64,000 nucleotides of DNA from RPQJ01 sp044226195 (GTDB lineage: Bacteria; Pseudomonadota; Gammaproteobacteria; Steroidobacterales; Steroidobacteraceae), in the NCBI GenBank assembly GCA_044226195.1, contig JBGAHO010000018.1:7283-71282 (forward strand), written 5' to 3'. The translations under genes and the position numbers were made by a program. The notes beneath the pieces are model-generated. The model saw nothing but the letters and a program-made list of their open reading frames with translations, was not told the DNA's origin and made no database searches. Positions 25,750 through 32,535 of this stretch are shown here, one piece after another. How positions within the stretch are numbered: position 1 is the first letter of the stretch; each line of letters opens with the position of its first letter.

Positions 25750-26945
25750 CAGGTGACTCCCTGGTCCTTGAGCGCGGCCAGTTCGCCGGCCGTGAATCCC
25801 ACCGACCTCAGGATCTCGTCCGTGTGCTCGCCCAGGCGTGGCGCGACGCGGCTCGGCAGGCGGTGCCCGTCGAGCTTGATCGGGTTCGCGAGCACGCGGT
25901 AGTCGGGCTGCTGCGGGTGCGGCAGGTCGCGCAGCATGCCGATCTGGCGGATGTAGGGATTGTCGAGCGCCTGCGGCAGGTCGTAGACCGGCGAGGCCGG
26001 CATCAGGCCCTGCAGCTTGCCGAGCCAGGCCTCCGTGGTGTCCGTGACGAACACCGCGTCGAGCACCTCGGTCAGCCGGTCGCGGTGGCGCCGTCGCGCC
26101 TCGATGGTCGCGAACTCGGGGATCGCGCCGAGGTCCGCGCGGTCGAGGGCACCGAGCAGGGCCTGCCAGAACTTGTCCGTCATGCACATGACGAAGATCC
26201 AGCCGTCCTGCGTGCGGAACAGCTGCACGGGCACCGCCGACGGATGCGAGCTGCGCGGCAGGCGCTCCGTGGGCGTGCCTGCGTTCAGGTACCAAGCGCC
26301 GGGGTAGGTGAGCTGGTGCAAGGCGACGTCGAACAGGCTGACGTCGACGTCGTGGCCGCGGCCTGTCTTCAGCACGCCGATCAGCGCGGCGAGGATCGCG
26401 ACCGACGTGGTGATGCCCGTCATGTAGTCGACGATCGACAGGCCCATGCGAGTCGGCGGGCCGCCGGGCTCGCCCGACAGGTAGAGGAATCCCGCTTCGG
26501 CCTGCATCAGGTAGTCGTAACCGGGCCAGCCCTTGCGCTCGTTGTCGCGACCGTAGGCCGAGAGATGCGCGCAGAGGATCTTCGGGTTCACGCGGCCGAG
26601 CGCCGCGTAGTCGAGGCCGAGCTTCTCCGGCTGGTCGCCCCGCAGGTTGTTGAGCACCACGTCGGCGGTGCGCACGATGCGATGAAACGCGGACTGACCC
26701 GCCGGCAGCTTCAGGTTGAGCGTGACGCTCTTCTTGTTCAGGTTGAAGGTCTGGAAGAACTGGCTGTCGTTCGGTCCGAGGAAGTGCGGGCCCATGCCGC
26801 GCGTGGCATCGCCGCCCTGTTCGCGGTTCTCGATCTTGATGACCTCCGCACCGAGGTCGGCGAGGTACATCGAGCCGAACGGGCCGGCGCCGAAGTTCTC
26901 GAAAGTGAGGACGCGCAGGCCCGCGAGCGGCAGCGGCCGGGTCAC
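25749..26945 (-). CDS. CaiB/BaiF family III CoA-transferase (first of two)
   Basis: A GTG at 26945, overlapping the dehydrogenase stop (GTGA), gives 398 residues starting TRPLPLAGLRVLTFENFGAGP. The family pattern is clear: LGAEVIKIEN, NLNKKSVTLNLK, the catalytic-Asp segment SIVDYMTGITTSVAILAAL and a C-terminal LGEHTDEILRSVGF. The two transferases are only distantly alike, which fits two subunits rather than a recent duplication. The presumed pathway is CoA activation of a carboxylic acid followed by dehydrogenation and hydration. Confidence 0.92.
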   Translation of the reverse strand: MTRPLPLAGLRVLTFENFGAGPFGSMYLADLGAEVIKIENREQGGDATRGMGPHFLGPNDSQFFQTFNLNKKSVTLNLKLPAGQSAFHRIVRTADVVLNNLRGDQPEKLGLDYAALGRVNPKILCAHLSAYGRDNERKGWPGYDYLMQAEAGFLYLSGEPGGPPTRMGLSIVDYMTGITTSVAILAALIGVLKTGRGHDVDVSLFDVALHQLTYPGAWYLNAGTPTERLPRSSHPSAVPVQLFRTQDGWIFVMCMTDKFWQALLGALDRADLGAIPEFATIEARRRHRDRLTEVLDAVFVTDTTEAWLGKLQGLMPASPVYDLPQALDNPYIRQIGMLRDLPHPQQPDYRVLANPIKLDGHRLPSRVAPRLGEHTDEILRSVGFTAGELAALKDQGVT

Positions 26946-28090
26946 AGCGCGTGTCTCTCGATCAGCTGCTTCGCGATGATCACGCGCTGCATCTCGTTGG
27001 TGCCCTCGCCGATGCACATCAGCGGCGAATCGCGGTAGTAGCGCTCGACGTCGAACTCGACGGAATAGCTGTAGCCGCCGAAGATGCGCATGGCCTCGAG
27101 GCTGTTCTCGACGCCGGCTTCCGACGCGAACAGCTTGGCCATGCCGGCCTCCATGTCGCAGCGCTCGCCGGTGTCGTACTTGCGCGCGGCCTGCTCGACC
27201 AGCAGCCGCGCCGCCTCGCAGCGCGTCGCCATGTCGGCAAGCTTGAGCTGGATCGCCTGGTGCTGCGCGATCGGCTTGCCGAAGGTCTGGCGCTCCTGCG
27301 CATAGCGCAGTGCGTCGGCGAGGGCCGCCTGTGCGAGGCCGAGGCCGCGCGCCGCGACGTTGATGCGCCCGAGCTCGAGGCCGCTCACCGCGTGGTGGAA
27401 GCCGCGGCCCTCGACGCCGCCGATCAGTCGGTCGGCCGCCACGCGGTGGTCGTCGAACACCAGCTCGGCGCTGTCGATCGAGCGGTAGCCGAGCTTCTTG
27501 ATCTTCTTGCCGATCGTGAAGCCCTCGCCCTTCTCGACGACGAACATCGTCATGCCCTTGTGCCGCGGCTGGGCCTCGGTGTCGGTCTTGGTGAGCAGCG
27601 CGAACGCCGTGCCGTAGACGCCGTTGGTGATCCAGGTCTTGGTGCCGTTGATCACGTAGTGGTCGCCGTCGCGCCGGGCCGTCGTGCGGATGCTCTGCAG
27701 GTCCGTGCCCGCGTTGGGCTCGGTGAGGCCGAGGCCGCCGCGCAGCTCGCCGGTGGCGAAGCGGGGCAGGAAGCGCTGCTTCTGCTCCTCCGTGCCGTGG
27801 CGCTGCACGCAGGACGCCATGATCAGGTGCGAGTTGAAGATGCCGACCGGGGCCATCCAGGCCTTCGCGATGCGCGACACGACGGTCGCGTAGGTGGTTG
27901 CGGACAAGCCGAGGCCGCCGTACTCCGGGGCGATGGTCGCGCCGAAGAGCCCGAGCTCCTTCATCTGCTCGACGAGGTCGTGCGGGTATTCATCCGCCTG
28001 GTCAAACTTGCGGGCGATGGGTTTGACCTCTTTCTCGACCCAGCGGTCGATGGTGTCGAGGATCTGGGCGTCGAGTTCGGACAGGCTCAT
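26942..28090 (-). CDS. acyl-CoA dehydrogenase
   Basis: A 382-residue FAD enzyme of the acyl-CoA dehydrogenase family, making the alpha-beta double bond of an acyl-CoA and passing electrons to ETF. Visible marks: GLTEPNAGTD (FAD/substrate region), TKTWITNG, an arginine-rich QERQTFGKPIAQHQAIQ segment and the C-terminal GEGTNEMQR whose Glu matches the catalytic base of medium-chain enzymes. The gene is 27 bases from maoC and overlaps the first CoA-transferase. Substrate chain type cannot be told. Confidence 0.95.
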   Translation of the reverse strand: MSLSELDAQILDTIDRWVEKEVKPIARKFDQADEYPHDLVEQMKELGLFGATIAPEYGGLGLSATTYATVVSRIAKAWMAPVGIFNSHLIMASCVQRHGTEEQKQRFLPRFATGELRGGLGLTEPNAGTDLQSIRTTARRDGDHYVINGTKTWITNGVYGTAFALLTKTDTEAQPRHKGMTMFVVEKGEGFTIGKKIKKLGYRSIDSAELVFDDHRVAADRLIGGVEGRGFHHAVSGLELGRINVAARGLGLAQAALADALRYAQERQTFGKPIAQHQAIQLKLADMATRCEAARLLVEQAARKYDTGERCDMEAGMAKLFASEAGVENSLEAMRIFGGYSYSVEFDVERYYRDSPLMCIGEGTNEMQRVIIAKQLIERHAL

Positions 28091-28117
28091 GGCGGGCTCC
28101 CGGTGGGCGGCGCTGGG

Positions 28118-28636
28118 TCAGTAATTGCTGCGGTCTTCGACGGCGTGGCCGCGCCTGGCGACGAGGATCGTGCGCTCGAACGTGCAGACGACCTTGCCGT
28201 CCTGGTTGCGGCCCGTGGTGCTGACGGTCACCACGCCTGCATCCGGACGACTCTTGGATTCGCGCTTGTCGAGCACGCTGGATTCGCCGTAGAGCGTGTC
28301 GCCGGCGAAGAGCGGGGCGGTCATGCGGATCTCCTTCCAGCCCAGGTTCGCAATGGCCTTCTGGCTGACGTCGGTCACGCTCATGCCGACCAGCAGGGCG
28401 ACCGTGAGCGGGCTGCAGACGATGCAGCGTCCGAACTCCGAGGCCTTGGCGTACTCGGCGTCGAAATGCAAAGGATGCGTGTTCATGGTCAGCAGCGTGA
28501 ACCACGTGTTGTCCGTCTCGGTGATCGTGCGCCCCGGGCGGTGCTCGTAGGTGTCGCCGACGGTGAAATCCTCGTAATATCGGCCGAAAGTCTCCCGGTA
28601 GCGCTGGCCACCCAGGTTTTTCACGTTCTGGACCAT
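28118..28636 (-). CDS. MaoC-family (hot-dog) dehydratase
   Basis: A 172-residue single hot-dog protein with the MaoC hydratase pattern: RTITETDNTWFTLLTMNTHPLHFDAEYA supplies the expected Asp/His active-site pair, and FGRCIVCSPLTVALLVGMS continues the fold. It would hydrate an enoyl-CoA made by the neighbouring dehydrogenase. Good GAGGAG ribosome site 4 bases before the ATG. First gene of a four-gene minus-strand operon, divergent from the GntR regulator. Confidence 0.9.
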   Translation of the reverse strand: MVQNVKNLGGQRYRETFGRYYEDFTVGDTYEHRPGRTITETDNTWFTLLTMNTHPLHFDAEYAKASEFGRCIVCSPLTVALLVGMSVTDVSQKAIANLGWKEIRMTAPLFAGDTLYGESSVLDKRESKSRPDAGVVTVSTTGRNQDGKVVCTFERTILVARRGHAVEDRSNY

Positions 28637-28681
28637 GGTGCTCCTCGCGGGCCCGGGGCGGGGCGCACCGGGCAGGGGTCC

Positions 28682-28710
28682 TGTATAGCATTCCGTTAAT
28701 GTCCGGACAA
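28682..28710 (-). promoter_or_regulatory. predicted promoter of the MaoC/acyl-CoA operon
   Basis: On the minus strand a -35-like TTGTCC (28710-28705) stands 17 bases from a -10-like TATACA (28687-28682). The -35 lies inside the palindrome at 28703-28718, so binding there should block this promoter. Predicted leader about 40 bases. Confidence 0.5.
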
Positions 28711-28720
28711 TTGTCCGGGC
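28698..28720. promoter_or_regulatory. operator-like palindrome between maoC and the GntR gene
   Basis: AATGTCCGGAC is followed by AATTGTCCGG. The core CCGGACAATTGTCCGG (28703-28718) is a perfect 16-base palindrome built from two GTCCGG(A/G)C units 12 bases apart. GT-N4-AC fits the half-site form bound by GntR/HutC-type regulators. It lies 22 bases before the regulator ATG, and an 11-base identical stretch recurs before the TonB receptor gene (32278-32288). Confidence 0.6.
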
Positions 28721-28741
28721 CGGCCGACGCTGGGAAGGGAC

Positions 28742-29488
28742 ATGAACCGCTACACGGAGATCGCCGACGAGCTGATTGGACGGATCCGCGCCGGCAAGCT
28801 GAAGGTCGGGGCGCTGGTGCCGGGCGAACTGCAGCTCATGGAGGATTACGGCGCCAGCCGCCACACCATCCGCGAGGCGCTGCGGCGCCTGGAGGAACTC
28901 GGGCTGATCGAACGGCGCCGGGGTCTCGGCACGCGGGTGCTGGCGCGCAAGCCGCGCCGCGCCTACGTCCATCGGGTCGCCTCGCCCGACCAGCTGCTGC
29001 GCTATCCGCCCGAGAGCCGGCTCGAGGTCGTCGAGACGGCGCAGGTCGTGGTCAGCGGCGAGCTCGCGGCGCTGCTCGGATGCCGGCGCGGGTCGCGCTG
29101 GGTGCGGGCCAGGGCCGTGCGCCGCATGGGTCCCGGCCAGCCGCCGATCTGCCGCACCGACATCTACCTGCTGCCGCGGTATGCCGAGATCGCCTCGCGC
29201 ATCGGTCGCGGCCGCAGGACCGTGTACGAGCTGCTCGAGCAGCAGTTCGGCCTGCACGTCGCCGAGGTCGCCATCGACGTCACCGCGCGACCGATGCCGG
29301 AGGACGCGGCCGCGGCCCTCGGCGTCGAGCCGGGCAGTGCCAGCATGCGCGTCGTCCGTCGCTACCACGACGAGCGCGGCGGCGTCATCGAGATCTCGGT
29401 GTCCGACCACCCGGGTGAGCGGTACGCCTTCGGGCAGCGCCTGCGGCGCGACTGGGATGCGGGCGAGCACGACTGGACCACCGCCTGA
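28742..29488 (+). CDS. GntR-family (HutC/UTRA) transcriptional regulator
   Basis: A 248-residue regulator with an N-terminal winged helix: MNRYTEIADELIGRIRAGKL, then ASRHTIREALRRLEELGLI as recognition helix region, and a wing RRRGLGTRVL. The C-terminal UTRA effector domain is of the HutC subfamily (RTDIYLLPRYAEIA, TVYELLEQQFGLHVAEV, MRVVRRYHDERGGVIEISVSDH). Such proteins usually repress catabolic operons until a pathway metabolite binds. It is divergent from the MaoC operon with the palindrome at 28703-28718 in between, so autoregulation and repression of that operon are likely. Confidence 0.92.
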   Translation: MNRYTEIADELIGRIRAGKLKVGALVPGELQLMEDYGASRHTIREALRRLEELGLIERRRGLGTRVLARKPRRAYVHRVASPDQLLRYPPESRLEVVETAQVVVSGELAALLGCRRGSRWVRARAVRRMGPGQPPICRTDIYLLPRYAEIASRIGRGRRTVYELLEQQFGLHVAEVAIDVTARPMPEDAAAALGVEPGSASMRVVRRYHDERGGVIEISVSDHPGERYAFGQRLRRDWDAGEHDWTTA

Positions 29489-29515
29489 GGCAGCGCGCCT
29501 CCGTCGCGCAGGCAT

Positions 29516-29555
29516 GAAAAAGCCCGGGCAGCGCAGGCTGCCCGGGCCTTTTTTT
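29516..29555. terminator. bidirectional rho-independent terminator
   Basis: GCCCGGGCAGC (29522-29532) pairs perfectly with GCTGCCCGGGC (29537-29547) round a 4-base loop. An A run precedes it (29517-29521) and seven T residues follow (29549-29555). It can end transcripts of the GntR gene from the left and the TonB receptor gene from the right. Confidence 0.9.
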
Positions 29556-29572
29556 CGCAGGTGACCGGTGGT

Positions 29573-29599
29573 CACCCCGCCCGTCGAGCGGGCGGGGTG
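29573..29599. terminator. second hairpin just after the TonB receptor stop
   Basis: CACCCCGCCCG pairs with CGGGCGGGGTG round a 5-base loop. There is no T run in either direction, so it may protect the receptor mRNA 3' end or assist termination at 29516-29555. Confidence 0.45.
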
Positions 29600-29607
29600 A
29601 ACCCGTA

Positions 29608-32250
29608 TCAGAACCTGAAGTTCACCTCGACGCCGTAGGAAGCGCCCGGCGCGTCGTGGATGAACGCACCGCCGAACTCCGGCGCGGGGATGATCTCCGC
29701 GAGGTACTTCTCGTCGGTCACGTTGTGGCCCCAGGCCGTCACGCCCCAGTTGTCGCCGGAGATGCCGACGCGGGCATTTAGCGTGTGGTAGGGGTCGCGG
29801 CTCATCTTCGAGAACTCACCCTGCCCGAAGTTGAAGTACGTGAAGAGGTTCGGCACCTTCTCGCCCTGCACCGGGTGGAACCAGGTCTCGCCGACGAAGC
29901 TCGCGTCCAGGCGGGCGAGCAACTGCAGGCTCTCGCCGATCGGGTACGTGAACTCGGCGCCGAGGTTGCCCGTGTAATCCGGGGCGTACGGCACTTCGTT
30001 GCCCTTGGTGTACGGGCGGCCCTTGTACTTGTCGATGTTGCCGTCCGTGAGCGCCCAGCCGCCGAACAGCGAGAAGTACTCACCCACGCGCCAGCGGCCG
30101 TCGAGTTCCGCGCCCTTGATCGTCACCTGGTCGATGTTGGTGACGACGCGCAGCAGGCCGAACGGGCCGGCGAAGAAGTTGAAGAACTGCATGTCCTCGA
30201 CCTTGGTGTAGAACACCGCGGCGTTCAGGCTGACCGTGCGGTCGGCGAAGAACGACTTGAAGCCGAGTTCCGCGGCCTTCGACACTTCCTTCTTGTAGGT
30301 GTCGCTGACGTCGGTGATGTTGAGCGTCGAGCTCCCGTTGCACGAGGGCGGGCCGAGGCCAACCGGATCCGTGCCCGGGCCGAGGCACAGCGGCGTGCTG
30401 CCCGCGAAGCCGTAGGCCGTGTCGATGGTCGCGGCGCTGCCCGACGAGTTGAACCCGCCGCTGCGGAAGCCGTAGCCGTACGACGCGAACACCGAGAAGT
30501 CGTCCGTCAGCTTCCAGTTCGCCGAGAGCTTCGGCTGCAGCTGCTCGAACGTCTTGCTGCGGTCCGGGATGCCGTTGGTCGCATACGACGGGTTCACCGT
30601 GTAGGCCGGGTTGATGTACGGCGCCGAGCCGCCGATGTTGTAGATGTATGCGAAGCCCGGCGTCTGCGCGCGGCAGGCCGTCGGATTGCTCGGCGAGCAC
30701 ACCGGCACGTTGTTGCTGACCGAGCGGTCCTCGCTGTCGAAGCGCAGGGCGAGGGCGAGTTCGAGGCCGTCGGTGACGTCGTACGCCAGCTGGCCGAACA
30801 CCGCGTAGACCTTGCTCGACAGGTCGTCGTCGTACAGCAGGTCGGTCGGGTTCGAGCCGCCGGTCGGGATGAACGCCTTCGGCTTCAGCTTCACGCCGAG
30901 GTCCGCGCCCTGCGACACCACCACGTGGCGATCGATGTCCGCGAAGTACGCGCCCGCCACCCAGCGCAGCGACTGGTCGCCGGGCGAGGTGAGGCGCACT
31001 TCGACGCTGGTGTCCTTCTGGTCGCGCTGCTGGTACTGGTAGCCGCCGCAGGTCTCCGGACCGTACGGCGGCAGGAAGCCCGAGCCGCCGTTTGCCGCCG
31101 GCGTGAACCAGATGTTGGACGGCAGGCCGAAGAACGGCGCCCGGTAGCCCGGGTCGTTCAGGTGTGCGTCGTTCGTCGCCTGGCACGTGCTGGTCACCGC
31201 GAACGGGTTGTTCGTGTCGAGGTTCTGGAACGTGTAGAGGTTGAACGCGGCGCTGGTGCCGTCCGTGAGGAAGTAGTTCGTCTGGTCGTTGTAGGCCAGG
31301 TAGCTGCTCAACGTGGCGAAGCCGAGGTCCCAGTCGCCCTTCAGCGACAGGTTGACGTTCTCCTGCTCGTTCTGCGGCTTGACGTTGTTGATGTAGCGGA
31401 AGTCGTGCTTGTTCGGATCTTCGGCGAATGCCGGTGCCGACAGCAGGTTCGCCACGTCCACCAGCGCCGTGGCTGCGTTGAAGTTGATGGCGCCGGAATC
31501 GATCTTCGAATACTTGGCCTTGAAGTCCATGTTGCCGCCGACGAGCGGGAACAGCAGGCGGCCCTGCACGCCGTTCTCCTCGAAGAAGTCGACGCAGTCG
31601 TCGCAGTTCAGCGTCAGGTTCTTCCACTGGCCGTCGGTGTTGCGCGTGTACGCCGAGATCGAGCCCTTCACGTCGCCCGCGATCGGGCCGCCCGTGTAGA
31701 TGCTGGCCTTGTACGAATTGTCGGTGCCGTAACCGGCGGCGAGGTCGGTCTCCCACTCGTCGCCGGGCTTGCGCGTCGTCATGATCATGGCGCCGGCCAC
31801 CGCGTTGCGGCCGTAGAGCGCGCCCTGCGGTCCCTTCAGGATTTCGATCTGCGTGACGCCCGAGAGCTCCTGGTTCAGGGCCTGCGGGTTGGTCTGCAGC
31901 ACGCCGTCGATGACGAGCGCGAAGTTGGTCTCCGCGTCGCGGCCGGTGTTGATGCCGCGGATGTTGACCTGCAGGTCGCCGGCCTCGGCCGTCTGCACCT
32001 GCGACACGCCGGCGGTCATCGCGATGAAGTCGGTCGGCCGGTCGATGCCCGCGTTCTTGATCTCGGTCTGGGTGAACGCCGTGATCGTGACGGGCACGTC
32101 CTCGATCTTCTCCGAGCGCTGGCGCGCGGTGACGACGATTTCCTCGAGCTGGCCCGTGGTCTCCGCTGCCTGCAGGACGGCCGGAACCGCGAGTAGCGAC
32201 GCACCATGCGCTGCGGCCAGCGCGAACAGGCGAGACTTGCCAAACTTCAT
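29608..32250 (-). CDS. large TonB-dependent outer-membrane receptor
   Basis: The ATG at 32250, 7 bases after an AGGGG ribosome site, gives 880 residues. A signal peptide ends near QAAE, then comes the TonB box QLEEIVVTARQRSEKIEDV and a plug with SQVQTAEAGDLQVNIRGINT and GPQGALYGRNAVAGAMIMTT. A long barrel ends GVEVNFRF. This plug style is common in proteobacterial receptors for organic ligands. Its upstream region shares an 11-base sequence with the GntR/MaoC operator, suggesting it imports the substrate of that CoA pathway. That is inference; the ligand is unknown. Confidence 0.93.
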   Translation of the reverse strand: MKFGKSRLFALAAAHGASLLAVPAVLQAAETTGQLEEIVVTARQRSEKIEDVPVTITAFTQTEIKNAGIDRPTDFIAMTAGVSQVQTAEAGDLQVNIRGINTGRDAETNFALVIDGVLQTNPQALNQELSGVTQIEILKGPQGALYGRNAVAGAMIMTTRKPGDEWETDLAAGYGTDNSYKASIYTGGPIAGDVKGSISAYTRNTDGQWKNLTLNCDDCVDFFEENGVQGRLLFPLVGGNMDFKAKYSKIDSGAINFNAATALVDVANLLSAPAFAEDPNKHDFRYINNVKPQNEQENVNLSLKGDWDLGFATLSSYLAYNDQTNYFLTDGTSAAFNLYTFQNLDTNNPFAVTSTCQATNDAHLNDPGYRAPFFGLPSNIWFTPAANGGSGFLPPYGPETCGGYQYQQRDQKDTSVEVRLTSPGDQSLRWVAGAYFADIDRHVVVSQGADLGVKLKPKAFIPTGGSNPTDLLYDDDLSSKVYAVFGQLAYDVTDGLELALALRFDSEDRSVSNNVPVCSPSNPTACRAQTPGFAYIYNIGGSAPYINPAYTVNPSYATNGIPDRSKTFEQLQPKLSANWKLTDDFSVFASYGYGFRSGGFNSSGSAATIDTAYGFAGSTPLCLGPGTDPVGLGPPSCNGSSTLNITDVSDTYKKEVSKAAELGFKSFFADRTVSLNAAVFYTKVEDMQFFNFFAGPFGLLRVVTNIDQVTIKGAELDGRWRVGEYFSLFGGWALTDGNIDKYKGRPYTKGNEVPYAPDYTGNLGAEFTYPIGESLQLLARLDASFVGETWFHPVQGEKVPNLFTYFNFGQGEFSKMSRDPYHTLNARVGISGDNWGVTAWGHNVTDEKYLAEIIPAPEFGGAFIHDAPGASYGVEVNFRF

Positions 32251-32277
32251 TGAGTGTCCCCTGACAGTGAGAGTTGA

Positions 32278-32299
32278 AATGTCCGGACTTGATCCGGCC
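32278..32299. promoter_or_regulatory. second copy of the GntR-type operator, upstream of the TonB receptor
   Basis: AATGTCCGGAC (32278-32288) is identical to 28698-28708 and in the same orientation. A degraded second unit ATCCGGCC follows 11 bases on. It lies 28 bases before the receptor ATG, a fitting place for repression. No third copy was noticed, but I could not run a search. Confidence 0.5.
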
Positions 32300-32403
32300 C
32301 CAACGTGGCGAACATACCACCCCCTTCGGTTAGCCACAATTTTCCGGATTCACCCGCTGTGCATGGCAAAGCGGAACGACCCGCCGCAACGGGCGGGGCG
32401 GCC

Positions 32404-32448
32404 GTTGCATCGCTGCAACATTGGCGCCGGAACCGGATCTGCTAGCAT
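32404..32448 (+). promoter_or_regulatory. predicted ppc promoter with inverted repeat
   Basis: A perfect inverted repeat GTTGCA-tcgc-TGCAAC (32404-32419) lies just before a -35-like TTGGCG (32421-32426). A 16-base spacer and TAGCAT (32443-32448) follow. This gives a leader of about 80 bases to the ppc ATG at 32536. The repeat sits where an activator would bind. The rest of 32251-32535 shows no gene. Confidence 0.4.
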
Positions 32449-32535
32449 GGCCGGATGAGGGCGTAAGCCGACCGTGCGCTCCGTCGTCTCGCGACCCGCC
32501 CACCGAACCACCCCCCGGTCCCACGCTGCGCTCGC

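Noticed and set aside
29785..32196. An 803-codon plus-strand frame
   Set aside because: Antisense to the TonB receptor; Val/Arg/Ala/Glu-rich with no signal peptide or domains.
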